DNA of 29,341 bases from CAYVUM01 sp964454795 (GTDB lineage Bacteria > Pseudomonadota > Alphaproteobacteria > Rhodospirillales > Defluviicoccaceae), in NCBI GenBank assembly GCA_964454795.1, contig CAYVUM010000041.1:1-29341 (forward strand), read 5' to 3'. The position numbers were made by a program, and so were the translations under genes. Below are positions 7,576 to 15,500 of this stretch, one piece after another. The notes beneath the pieces were generated by a model that searched no databases, was not told where the DNA came from, and saw only the letters and a list, made by a program, of their open reading frames with translations. How positions within the stretch are numbered: the stretch's first letter is position 1; every line of letters begins with the position of its first letter.

Positions 7576-8906
7576 CCGCGCCCCCTCTGCCACCGGTGCC
7601 GGCGGCCGGTGCCGAGCCGAGTGCGGTGGTGCTGGATCGATTGCTCGCTCTCCATCCCCGGGTCATCGACCTGTCCCTCGGCCGAATCCTGCGACTGCTC
7701 CGCAGGCTCGGCAACCCGCACCGGCGGCTCCCGCCGGTGATCCATGTGGCCGGAACCAACGGCAAGGGCTCGGTGGTGGCGATGCTCCGGTCGATCGTTG
7801 CGGCACACGGCCAGAGCAGCCATGTCTACACCTCTCCCCATCTGGTGCGGTTCCATGAGCGAATTGTCATCGCCGGCCGCCGGATCGACGACCCGACCCT
7901 GGTCGCCCTGTTGACCGAATGCGAAACGCGCAACGCCGGCGAGCCGATCACGTTCTTCGAAATCACCACCGCCGCGGCCTTTCTTGCTTTCGCAAACACA
8001 CCGGCCGACGTGGTTCTGCTCGAAACCGGCCTCGGCGGGCGGCTGGATGCCACCAATGCTGTCGAGCGCCCGGTGGTGACGGCGATCACCCCGGTCGACC
8101 TGGATCACCAGGACTTTCTCGGCACCACCCTGGCGGCGATCGCCGGCGAGAAAGCCGGGATCCTCAAGCCCGGGGTACCGTGCGTTCTCGCCCGTCAGGC
8201 CCCCGATGCGGACCGGGCCATCCGGACGCGGGCGGCTGCCCTGGCCGCGCCGGTGATCAGTCAGGGTCGGGACTGGCACATTGCCGCCGAGGGCGCCGGG
8301 CTGTGGTTCCGCGGTCTCGACCAGGAGTTCAGGCTTCCATTACCCGGCCTCACCGGATCGTTCCAGATACAGAACGCCGGTCAGGCCGTCGCCCTCGCCG
8401 CCCGCTGGCTCGGTGAGGAGTTCGATCCGGCGGCGGCCGGGCGGGGCATCGCCTCCGCCCGCTGGCCGGCACGGTTGCAGCGGCTCGACGCCGGCCCGCT
8501 GGTGCGGCGGCTGCCGCCCGGCTGGGAGCTCTGGCTGGACGGCGGCCATAATCCGGCAGCCGGACGGGCGCTGGCCAAGGCGCTCGCCGGGATGAACCAG
8601 GGCCTGCCGACGGTGCTGATCTCGGCGATGATGGCCAATAAGGATGCGAGCGGCTTTCTGGCGCCGCTGGCCGGGCGGATTGACCGAATGGTCGCGGTTC
8701 CGGTGCCCGGGACCGGCAGTGGCATGGCGCCGGTCGATCTGGCGCTCATCGCAACCGGTCTCGGCGTTCCGGTATGGCTGGCGGATGACGTGACCGGTGC
8801 GCTTGAGGCGTTGATCCACAAACAGGCCGCGCCGGCTCGGGTGCTCATCGCCGGGTCGCTGTATCTGGCCGGCGATGTGCTGCGCAGATCGGAGATCGCG
8901 CCTTAG
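7572..8906 (+). CDS. folC: Bifunctional folylpolyglutamate synthase / dihydrofolate synthase
   Basis: 444 residues, Mur-ligase fold. It adds glutamate to dihydropteroate and extends folate polyglutamates. Motifs: P-loop HVAGTNGKGSVVAML, YTSPHLVRFHERI, FEITTAAAFLAF, LLETGLGGRLDATN, DHQDFLGTTLAAIAGEKAGI with the carbamylated-Lys region, and DGGHNPAAGRALA in the C-terminal domain. The GTG start overlaps the stop of the preceding gene (GTGA), the normal coupling of accD and folC in alphaproteobacteria. It ends the forward housekeeping run; trxA converges on it 27 bases on. Confidence 0.95.
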   Translation: MTAPPLPPVPAAGAEPSAVVLDRLLALHPRVIDLSLGRILRLLRRLGNPHRRLPPVIHVAGTNGKGSVVAMLRSIVAAHGQSSHVYTSPHLVRFHERIVIAGRRIDDPTLVALLTECETRNAGEPITFFEITTAAAFLAFANTPADVVLLETGLGGRLDATNAVERPVVTAITPVDLDHQDFLGTTLAAIAGEKAGILKPGVPCVLARQAPDADRAIRTRAAALAAPVISQGRDWHIAAEGAGLWFRGLDQEFRLPLPGLTGSFQIQNAGQAVALAARWLGEEFDPAAAGRGIASARWPARLQRLDAGPLVRRLPPGWELWLDGGHNPAAGRALAKALAGMNQGLPTVLISAMMANKDASGFLAPLAGRIDRMVAVPVPGTGSGMAPVDLALIATGLGVPVWLADDVTGALEALIHKQAAPARVLIAGSLYLAGDVLRRSEIAP

Positions 8907-8933
8907 CCCGGCGCGCCCGCACCGGCCAGGGGG

Positions 8934-9251
8934 TTACAGCTGCGACTCGACCCACTCGAACAGTTTGTTCTGGGGCACCGCGCCGATCTTGCGAGCCGTT
9001 TCCTGCCCGCCGGAGAACAGGATGAAGGTGGGGATTCCGCGCACCCCGTACTTCGCCGGGGTCATCGGATTGTCGTCGATGTTGAGCTTGGCGACGGTGA
9101 TCTGGTCACCGAGCTTCTCATCGATCGCCTCCAGTGCGGGCGCCATCTTCAGGCACGGGCTGCACCATTCGGCCCAGAAATCGACGAGCACGGGCTTGTC
9201 GGCCTTGAGGACATCTTCGTCGAAACTTCCATCGGTAACGGCCTTCGGCAT
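8934..9251 (-). CDS. trxA: Thioredoxin with CSPC active site
   Basis: 105 residues from ATG 9251, chosen over GTG 9260 because AGGG sits about nine bases upstream of the ATG. Classical thioredoxin fold: VLVDFWAEWCSPC, then the buried LNIDDNP segment, YGVRGIPTFILFSGG with the cis-proline, and a C-terminal amphipathic helix. It reduces protein disulfides in the cytosol, using thioredoxin reductase. The active site is CSPC rather than CGPC and is followed by LKMAP rather than KMIAP, which should shift redox potential or partner choice. The gene is convergent with folC. Thioredoxin next to folC is common in alphaproteobacteria. Confidence 0.93.
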   Translation of the reverse strand: MPKAVTDGSFDEDVLKADKPVLVDFWAEWCSPCLKMAPALEAIDEKLGDQITVAKLNIDDNPMTPAKYGVRGIPTFILFSGGQETARKIGAVPQNKLFEWVESQL

Positions 9252-9313
9252 GGCGGACACCCTGGCGTTTGTTGCGTTGAAGTGCGGATGACGGTCGCCC
9301 CCGCGAACGCGCT

Positions 9314-9342
9314 ATGTAAGGCGGCGCCGTCGATGGCGTCAA
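9314..9342 (-). promoter_or_regulatory. Candidate sigma70-type promoter of trxA
   Basis: Read on the minus strand: TTGACG (9342-9337), a 17-base spacer, TTACAT (9319-9314). This predicts a leader of roughly 55 bases before ATG 9251. The -35 overlaps the edge of the inverted repeat at 9341-9367. Sequence match only. Confidence 0.5.
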
Positions 9343-9367
9343 GGCGGCCTCCGCAGCAGGCCGCCTT
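9341..9367. repeat. Perfect 10-7-10 inverted repeat upstream of trxA
   Basis: AAGGCGGCCT, seven bases, AGGCCGCCTT. It lies between the patatin gene stop and the trxA promoter on the minus strand. It could be the patatin-gene terminator (followed only by CCTT then GACG, a poor T-run) or an operator overlapping the trxA -35. Confidence 0.55.
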
Positions 9368-9426
9368 GGCGCGCTCGCCGGTTGAGGTTGTCCGCGGCAC
9401 CGCGGCTTGACGGTTGCGCGCGTCAT

Positions 9427-10398
9427 TTAGCCAAGGTTGAGGCTGGATGCCGCTTCCTTCTGACCCAATTCGAAATACCGCTTCTGCGCCGTGGAGTCTT
9501 TCAGAGAGATTGTCATGCTCTCCAGGTTCGTCGGAGCCAGAATGTGGAGCGGTTTCCGGTAATAGGTACGGCCGTCGGATTCAAAAGACTCTTTACCCAT
9601 TGCCGCCAGCATCTTGTTAATCAGATCGGCTTGCGTGAAAATTTTCTTGTTCGGCAGCGTCAGCTGCATATCGCTGGTAAACAAGTGCATGTCAATGCTG
9701 TTGAACGGCAGTGTAAAAAGCTGACTTCCGTAAATCTTTTCGAGCTGCGAATGATAGTCATAGTTCGTAAAGTCAATCGCGATAATTTCATCGACGTCCG
9801 GATTCTGGAACAGGGTTCTGAGCGGCGTATTATCAATATAGCCGCCCTCAACATAATAATCGCCATCGATTACGATTGCCCTGAAATACGGAATCGTCGT
9901 GATCCCAGCCAAAAACGCATCCATAAAAGCGCTGAGCGACCGGTCACTGAAATCCCGCAATATGTCATTGACGTTAAAGCTCACCGGTATTTTTTTTGAA
10001 ACATTCGTGGCGAGAATGTCCCATTTTACCGCCTGAAGGTTTCGCTCCAAGGCGTCACGGCGGACCGGATCATCGAGGCCGAGGGATTTTCGGCAGCTGT
10101 CCTTATCAACAGTAAACAGGTGCGTTCCTGTTGGCAACAGTGGCGGACGAAGCCCGAGAAAATTAGAAAAAACCCCAAATATATCAGTGAGGCTTAGGCG
10201 CATAGTCCGGGTTAGAACCGGCGGCAGTTCTTCCTTATCAGCATCCCACATCAAATAGTCGACAGTAATGTTGTTGCCAGAACTTGTCGATGTGATATGG
10301 GACACCGGAAAGCCATTTTTCTTAAGCCAGACAAGGACGCCGGCTGTATAGAAACTGCGATAACCGCCGCCTGATGCAACCAGTCCGTATCGCTTCAT
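9427..10398 (-). CDS. Patatin-like phospholipase family protein
   Basis: 323 residues, ATG 10398 with GGGGAG about ten bases upstream. It has the patatin architecture: the oxyanion loop SGGGYRSFYTAGVL (residues 9-22), a nucleophile elbow STSSG (S39), and the dyad region YYVEGGYIDNTPL (184-193). Patatins are Ser/Asp lipid acyl hydrolases acting on phospholipids or neutral lipids. Two deviations are seen: the first Gly of GxSxG is Ser37, and the catalytic Asp of DGG/DGA is Glu184. No signal peptide or membrane segment is evident, so it is probably cytosolic. The gene is AT-richer than its neighbours and uses many A/T-ending codons, suggesting horizontal transfer. It lies upstream of trxA on the same strand and divergent from the haem peroxidase. 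Fold assignment is good; substrate unknown. Confidence 0.82.
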   Translation of the reverse strand: MKRYGLVASGGGYRSFYTAGVLVWLKKNGFPVSHITSTSSGNNITVDYLMWDADKEELPPVLTRTMRLSLTDIFGVFSNFLGLRPPLLPTGTHLFTVDKDSCRKSLGLDDPVRRDALERNLQAVKWDILATNVSKKIPVSFNVNDILRDFSDRSLSAFMDAFLAGITTIPYFRAIVIDGDYYVEGGYIDNTPLRTLFQNPDVDEIIAIDFTNYDYHSQLEKIYGSQLFTLPFNSIDMHLFTSDMQLTLPNKKIFTQADLINKMLAAMGKESFESDGRTYYRKPLHILAPTNLESMTISLKDSTAQKRYFELGQKEAASSLNLG

Positions 10399-10710
10399 GG
10401 TGCGTGTCTCCCCTTATCGCCTGGTGCCACGGCGAAAACCCCCGCCGCCCGGAGATACCAGAGCGTACACGCCGAACGTCACGGACGCCAGAATTGCTGT
10501 CCTGGCGCTGCCGTGCCGGTCACTGGACAAGTTGCACTGAGGAGGGTTCTGCGGTCGCCCGCAGCGCAACGAAAAAGTTCAAGGACTGTGAAATGCTTCA
10601 CTGTTCCGCTATAGCGACCCGTTAAACTCCGCCAGTTAGCGCCGTTGAAAATCGGCCAAATTGCCCGCCAACGAGGCAAAACGTCCGCAAAAAAGGGGAG
10701 AATTTCCGGA

Positions 10711-10740
10711 TTGAAACACATCTCGGCTCCCTGAGAGAAT
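10711..10740 (+). promoter_or_regulatory. Candidate promoter of the haem peroxidase gene
   Basis: TTGAAA (10711-10716), 18-base spacer, GAGAAT (10735-10740). The predicted start near 10747 falls at the palindrome 10750-10761, leaving a leader of about 95 bases. Match is moderate. Confidence 0.35.
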
Positions 10741-10749
10741 TCATAAGTC

Positions 10750-10761
10750 ACGTCGCGACGT
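10750..10761. promoter_or_regulatory. 12-bp perfect palindrome, candidate operator
   Basis: ACGTCGCGACGT, perfectly self-complementary, followed by a second partial copy TTCGCGAC. It lies about ten bases after the candidate -10 of the peroxidase gene, a typical repressor position. No regulator gene is adjacent. Confidence 0.4.
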
Positions 10762-10843
10762 TCGCGACTCTGTGGTCCGATGCTCGACGAGGGCTGGCAT
10801 TTTACCCTACGTACACGCTAGCTGCGACAAAGGATGAGATAAC

Positions 10844-12394
10844 ATGTCGGGATGCCCCGTTCATCATCATGGTATGACCAAAGCTGTCGGCTGTGACCAC
10901 TTGGCTCCGTCGACGTTCAGCAAACTTTTCCCGAATCTCGATCCGCTTGAAATCAGCGAGGCCGAGGCTGCGATCATTGGTGGCCCGGGTGGATTGATGC
11001 ATGATTTCGACGGGGCGTCGGGAGATTGTGCGATTCCTGCCGGCTATATTTTCCTCGCCCAGTTCATCGATCACGACGTTACTTTGGACACAGTGACAAT
11101 GCTGGGCGATCCGCCGCGCACCGCCGCGGAGGTGGCCAAACTGCCCAACATCCGCTCGGCGAGCCTTGACCTGGACTGTATTTACGGGTTTGGTCCGGAG
11201 GCGAGCCCACACATCTACGACGCCGATAATCCCGGGCGCCTCGCCGTTAACCCCAACGGCTTCGACTTGGCCCGCTCCCCGTCCGGGGTGGCTCTCATCG
11301 GCGATCCGCGCAATGACGAGAACATCTTCGTTGCGCAGGTTCACTTGCTGTTCCACCGCTTCCACAACAAACTCTTTGCCGAGCGGGTATATCAGCGTCC
11401 GGAGATGGCGGGCTTTGATCCTTCCCGCCCCTTCGGTACCGAACGGCCCTTCAGCCGCTTTGAGGAGGCGCGGCGGGAAACCCGCTTCCACTACCAGTGG
11501 CTGGTGCTGTTCGACTTCCTGAAGCGGCTGTGCGATCCGGAGGTCTTCGAACACGCGGCCGGCAAGCTGATCAGCGGTGACGAGGACTTTCCCTACTTCT
11601 ACACACCCGACAGCCACGGCAAACTGACCATGCCCGTGGAATTTTCGGTCGCCGCCTATCGGGTCGGCCACACCATGGTCCGCTCCGTCTATGCGGTCAA
11701 TGACGCCAACCTGGACATCGAGTTGTTCGACGAAGCCTTTGGTACGCTGGGGTTTAACGGTCTGCCGGAAAGCCTCATCGTTGACTGGCGTTACCTGCTC
11801 CCGGTCGATGAGTGCCTGCGGCCACGCATGAGCAAGGCGATCGATCCGTTCCTTGCCGATGAGCTGCAGGATATGCCCCGCGAAGTGGTGAACAGCCGTA
11901 ACCCCAACAATCGGGCGCTGGCCTTCCGCAATCTCCGCCGCAGCAACGCCATGGGGCTCGCCTCCGGGCAGGCGATCGCCACGGCGCTGGCCGCCGACTA
12001 TCGCAGCATCGATCCCGCGATCGACCTGCAACTGCAAAGCGTGCCCGGCTGGGAGCGGCTCGACGCGATCGGCAGCGGCGAGCGGCTGCGCAACGACACC
12101 CCGCTGTTCTATTACGTGCTGCGCGAGTCACAGGTCTGCCACAACGGCCAGCGGTACGGCCCGGTCGGCTCGGCCCTCCTGATGGAGGTGTTCGGCGGCA
12201 TGCTGCGCTACGGGTGCGAGACATTCCTGAGCGAACCGGACTGGCACCCCGACCCATGTGTCGTCGCCGGCCTCGAAGACCAGGACCCCGAGCAACTCGC
12301 CGACATTTTCGACCGGCAATCGCTGGCCTCGACCCCGGAGGCCTATCCCTTGCAGCTTGCCGACGTGGCACGCTACGTCGGGCTGGATGACTGA
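10844..12394 (+). CDS. Animal-type haem peroxidase (cyclooxygenase/peroxidasin superfamily)
   Basis: 516 residues, ATG 10844 with AAAGGA (10829-10834) upstream. Signatures of the animal haem peroxidase superfamily: AQFIDHDVTLD with the covalent-haem Asp76 and distal His77, HLLFHRFHNKLFAE with the catalytic Arg region, EEARRETRFHYQWLVLFDFL, and the proximal-haem AYRVGHTMVRSVY with His276. The position of the Glu in the mammalian REHN motif reads RFHN, so the second covalent haem ester is probably missing. No clear signal peptide is seen; the N-terminus is His-rich (CPVHHHG). Members oxidise halides, phenols or fatty acids with peroxide or O2. It is divergent from a patatin-like lipase, which makes fatty acids attractive substrates, but that is inference. 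Confidence 0.88.
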   Translation: MSGCPVHHHGMTKAVGCDHLAPSTFSKLFPNLDPLEISEAEAAIIGGPGGLMHDFDGASGDCAIPAGYIFLAQFIDHDVTLDTVTMLGDPPRTAAEVAKLPNIRSASLDLDCIYGFGPEASPHIYDADNPGRLAVNPNGFDLARSPSGVALIGDPRNDENIFVAQVHLLFHRFHNKLFAERVYQRPEMAGFDPSRPFGTERPFSRFEEARRETRFHYQWLVLFDFLKRLCDPEVFEHAAGKLISGDEDFPYFYTPDSHGKLTMPVEFSVAAYRVGHTMVRSVYAVNDANLDIELFDEAFGTLGFNGLPESLIVDWRYLLPVDECLRPRMSKAIDPFLADELQDMPREVVNSRNPNNRALAFRNLRRSNAMGLASGQAIATALAADYRSIDPAIDLQLQSVPGWERLDAIGSGERLRNDTPLFYYVLRESQVCHNGQRYGPVGSALLMEVFGGMLRYGCETFLSEPDWHPDPCVVAGLEDQDPEQLADIFDRQSLASTPEAYPLQLADVARYVGLDD

Positions 12395-12403
12395 GCCCTG
12401 TGG

Positions 12404-12437
12404 CGGGCAGGTCCGGTCCGCCCGGGCTGCCTGCCCG
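12404..12437 (+). terminator. Hairpin after the peroxidase gene
   Basis: CGGGCAGG (12404-12411) pairs perfectly with CCTGCCCG (12430-12437) across an 18-base loop, starting ten bases after the stop codon. Only TTGTG follows, so termination efficiency is doubtful. Confidence 0.35.
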
Positions 12438-12504
12438 TTGTGCCGGGCGACGCGGTGACCCCCGCTGCGCCACCCGGCCTTGAGCCGGACGATCAGGGAT
12501 ATCG

Positions 12505-12525
12505 ACAGTCCCGATCGCGGACTGT
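12505..12525. promoter_or_regulatory. Inverted repeat, candidate operator upstream of oxoprolinase
   Basis: ACAGTCC, seven bases (CGATCGC), GGACTGT: perfect 7-bp arms in a 21-bp element, 60 bases upstream of the oxoprolinase start. The size suits a dimeric regulator. Confidence 0.45.
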
Positions 12526-12532
12526 AGAGGTG

Positions 12533-12546
12533 ATGCGAATACGCAT
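12533..12546. promoter_or_regulatory. Second inverted repeat upstream of oxoprolinase
   Basis: ATGCG-AATA-CGCAT, flanked by TG on the left and GTCA on the right so that an outer TGA/TCA imperfect pairing is also present. It follows the first repeat by seven bases. Possible GntR/IclR-type operator; no regulator gene is nearby. Confidence 0.4.
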
Positions 12547-12584
12547 GTCACTTTCGTCCCCTGTCGCCGCGCACGCCATTCCCG

Positions 12585-15500
12585 ATGACCCAAAACTCCA
12601 AGGATCAATGGCAATTCTGGATCGACCGCGGCGGCACCTTTACCGACGTGGTCGGACGGGCGCCGGACGGCTCCATCATCACCCGCAAGCTGCTGTCGGA
12701 CAACCCGGAGCGGTACCCGGACGCGGCGCTTCAGGGCATCCGCGATGTCCTTGGCGTCACCGCCGAGGCCCCGATCCCGGCCGAACGGATCGCCGCTGTC
12801 AAGATGGGTACGACCGTGGCGACCAACGCGCTGCTCGAGCGGACCGGCGAGCAGACGGTGCTGGCGATCACCCGCGGCTTCGCAGACGCGCTGCGGATCG
12901 GCTATCAGAACCGCCCCCGCCTGTTTGACCGCCGGATCGTCCTGCCAGACCTCCTCTATGAGCGGGTTGTCGAGATCGATGAGCGGCTCGACGCCCATGG
13001 CACGGTTGTCACGCCCCTTGACGAGGATCAGGCCCGCACCGTGCTGGCCGACGCCCATGCCGACGGCTTCCGCTCGCTGGCGATCGTGTTCCTGCACGGC
13101 TACCGTTACCACCAGCACGAGCAGCGGGTGGCGGTCATCGCCCGCGAGACCGGATACACCCAGGTCTCCGTCTCTCACCAGGTCAGCCCGCTGAAGAAGC
13201 TCGTCTCCCGCCGCGACACCGCCGTCGACGACGCCTATCTCTCGCCCATCCTCCGCCGCTACGTGGACGGCGTCGCCGCCGAACTGGGCGAGACCCGGCT
13301 GATGTTCATGCAGTCCAACGGCGGCCTGACCGATGCCGCCCTGTTCCAGGGCAAGGACAGCATCCTGTCGGGACCCGCCGGCGGGGTGGTCGGGATGGTT
13401 CGCACTGCCGCGATCGCCGGTTTCGACCGGGTGATCGGCTTCGACATGGGCGGGACCTCCACCGATGTCTCCCACTTCAGCGGCGAGTTCGAGCGCACCT
13501 TCGAGACCGCGGTTGCGGGGGTGCAGATGCGGGCACCGATGCTGAGCATCCACACCATTGCTGCCGGCGGCGGTTCGATCCTGAAGTTCGATGGCGCCCG
13601 CTTCCGGGTCGGGCCGGAGTCCGCCGGCGCCCGGCCGGGTCCCGCCTGCTATCGCCGCGGCGGACCGCTCACCGTCACCGATGCCAACGTCATGCTGGGA
13701 CGGCTGCAGCCGCGGTTCTTTCCTGCGGTGTTCGGCCCCGACGCCAATGAGCCGCTGGACGCCGGGATCGTCCGCAGCCGCTTCGCCGCCCTGACCCGCC
13801 AGATCACCGCCGGGACGGGCCGGGACATCACGCCGGAGGCCGCGGCCGACGGCTTTCTGCGCATCGCCGTCGAGAACATGGCGAACGCCATCAAGCGCAT
13901 CTCCGTGCAGCGGGGCCATGACGTCACCCGCTATGTGCTCAACTGTTTCGGGGGCGCCGGCGGTCAGCACGCCTGCCGGGTGGCCGATGCGCTGGGCATC
14001 ACCCGCATTCTCGTCCATCCGTTTGCCGGTGTGCTGTCGGCCTATGGCATGGGGCTCGCCGACATCCGCGCGCTGCGCGAAGAGACCGTCGAGGAGGACT
14101 TCAGGGACGGCTGCACGGCGGGCTTGTCGGAGCGCCTCGACCGTCTTGGCGCCGAAGCCGGCGCGGAAGTGGCGGGCCAGGGTATTGCCGCCGCGGCGAT
14201 CACCGTGCGGCGGCGCGTCCATCTTCGCTACCGCGGGACCGACACCGCGCTGATTGTGGATTTTGCCGCGCCGGCGGCGATGCAGGCCGCATTCGACGCG
14301 GAGCACCGCCAGCGCTTCGGCTTCATCACCACCGGCCGTCCGCTGGTGGTCGAGGCGGTGTCGGTGGAGGCGGTTGGCGCCACGGCGACCCTCGCAGAAG
14401 CGGAGGAAGGCGTGGTTCCTGGTCGGTCGCCGCCTGCGCCTCTGGATACGGTCGAGACCTGGGCCGACGGCACCTGGGCCGCCACGCCGGTGCTCGATCG
14501 CGAGACCCTGGCACCCGGCGATCGGTTTGACGGCCCCGCCATCCTCATCGAGGCGAATGCGACCACGGTGGTCGAACCGGGCTGGCGCGCCGAAGCGACG
14601 GCGCGCCGTCACCTGCTGCTCAGCCGGGTCGCCGCAGCCGCCGAAACGCCGGCTTTGGGCACCCGTGTCGATCCGATCATGCTCGAGGTGTTCAATAACC
14701 TGTTCATGTCGATCGCCGAGCTGATGGGAGCGGTGCTCGCCAACTCGGCCCACTCGGTGAATATGAAGGAGCGCCTGGACTTCTCCTGCGCGATCTTTGA
14801 TCCGGACGGCAGTCTGGTCGCCAATGCCCCGCACGTCCCCGTGCACCTCGGCTCGATGAGCGAGAGCGTCCGCGCCATCCTGCGGGCGCGGCGCGAAACC
14901 ATGCGTCCGGGCGACGTCTATATGCTGAACGCGCCGTACAACGGCGGCACCCACCTCCCGGACATCACCGTGATTACGCCGGTGTTCGATACGGATTCGC
15001 AGGCCTTACTGTTCTTCGTCGGATCGCGCGGCCACCATGCCGACATCGGCGGGATCACCCCCGGCTCCATGCCACCGCACAGCCGGGTTGTCGATGAGGA
15101 AGGCGTGCTGTTCGACAACGAGGTCCTGGTCGGCGGCGGCACCTTCCGGGAAACGGCGATCCGCGCCACGCTCACCGCCGGCCGCTGGCCCGCCCGCAAT
15201 CCTGACCAGAATATCGCCGACCTGCGCGCCCAGACCGCCGCGAACGAAAAGGGTGTGGTGGAGTTGCGGCGGATGGTCGATCAGTTCGGCCTGGACGTGG
15301 TCCAGGCGTACATGGGCCATGTTCAGGACAATGCCGAGGAGTCGGTCCGCCGGGTCCTCGATGTCCTGGAGCCGGGACAGTTCACATGCCCGATGGACGA
15401 CGGCGGCGAGATCCGGGTTGCGATCCGCGTCGACCGAAGCACGCGCACCGCGACCATCGACTTTACCGGCACCTCGCTGCAGCGGCCGACCAACTTCAAT

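Larger units (their letters stand above)
10399..10843. other. Intergenic region between divergent patatin and haem-peroxidase genes
   Basis: 445 bases with no convincing gene. It holds a nested hairpin (outer GTTGC 10531-10535 with GCAAC 10566-10570; inner CTGCG 10549-10553 with CGCAG 10560-10564), a short inverted repeat GTGAA-4-TTCAC (10588-10601), a candidate promoter and a 12-bp palindrome close to the peroxidase. A 90-codon minus frame (10479-10751) resembles nothing I recognise. The region may be scar sequence from an insertion. Confidence 0.5.

Noticed and set aside
10479..10751. 90-codon minus-strand frame in the divergent intergenic region, considered as a transposase remnant or small toxin/antitoxin gene
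   Set aside because: No recognisable family, no convincing ribosome binding site and no terminal repeats or target duplications; kept only as part of the intergenic description.
12440..12928. Forward 162-codon frame overlapping the oxoprolinase start
   Set aside because: Most of it lies in another frame of the oxoprolinase coding region; composition is Arg/Gly/Pro-rich shadow.
11775..14954. A 1059-codon open frame on the minus strand opposite the peroxidase and oxoprolinase genes
   Set aside because: It is the antisense shadow of two well-supported genes in GC-rich DNA. The translation is low-complexity His/Arg/Gly/Ala with no motif, and it crosses a regulatory region.
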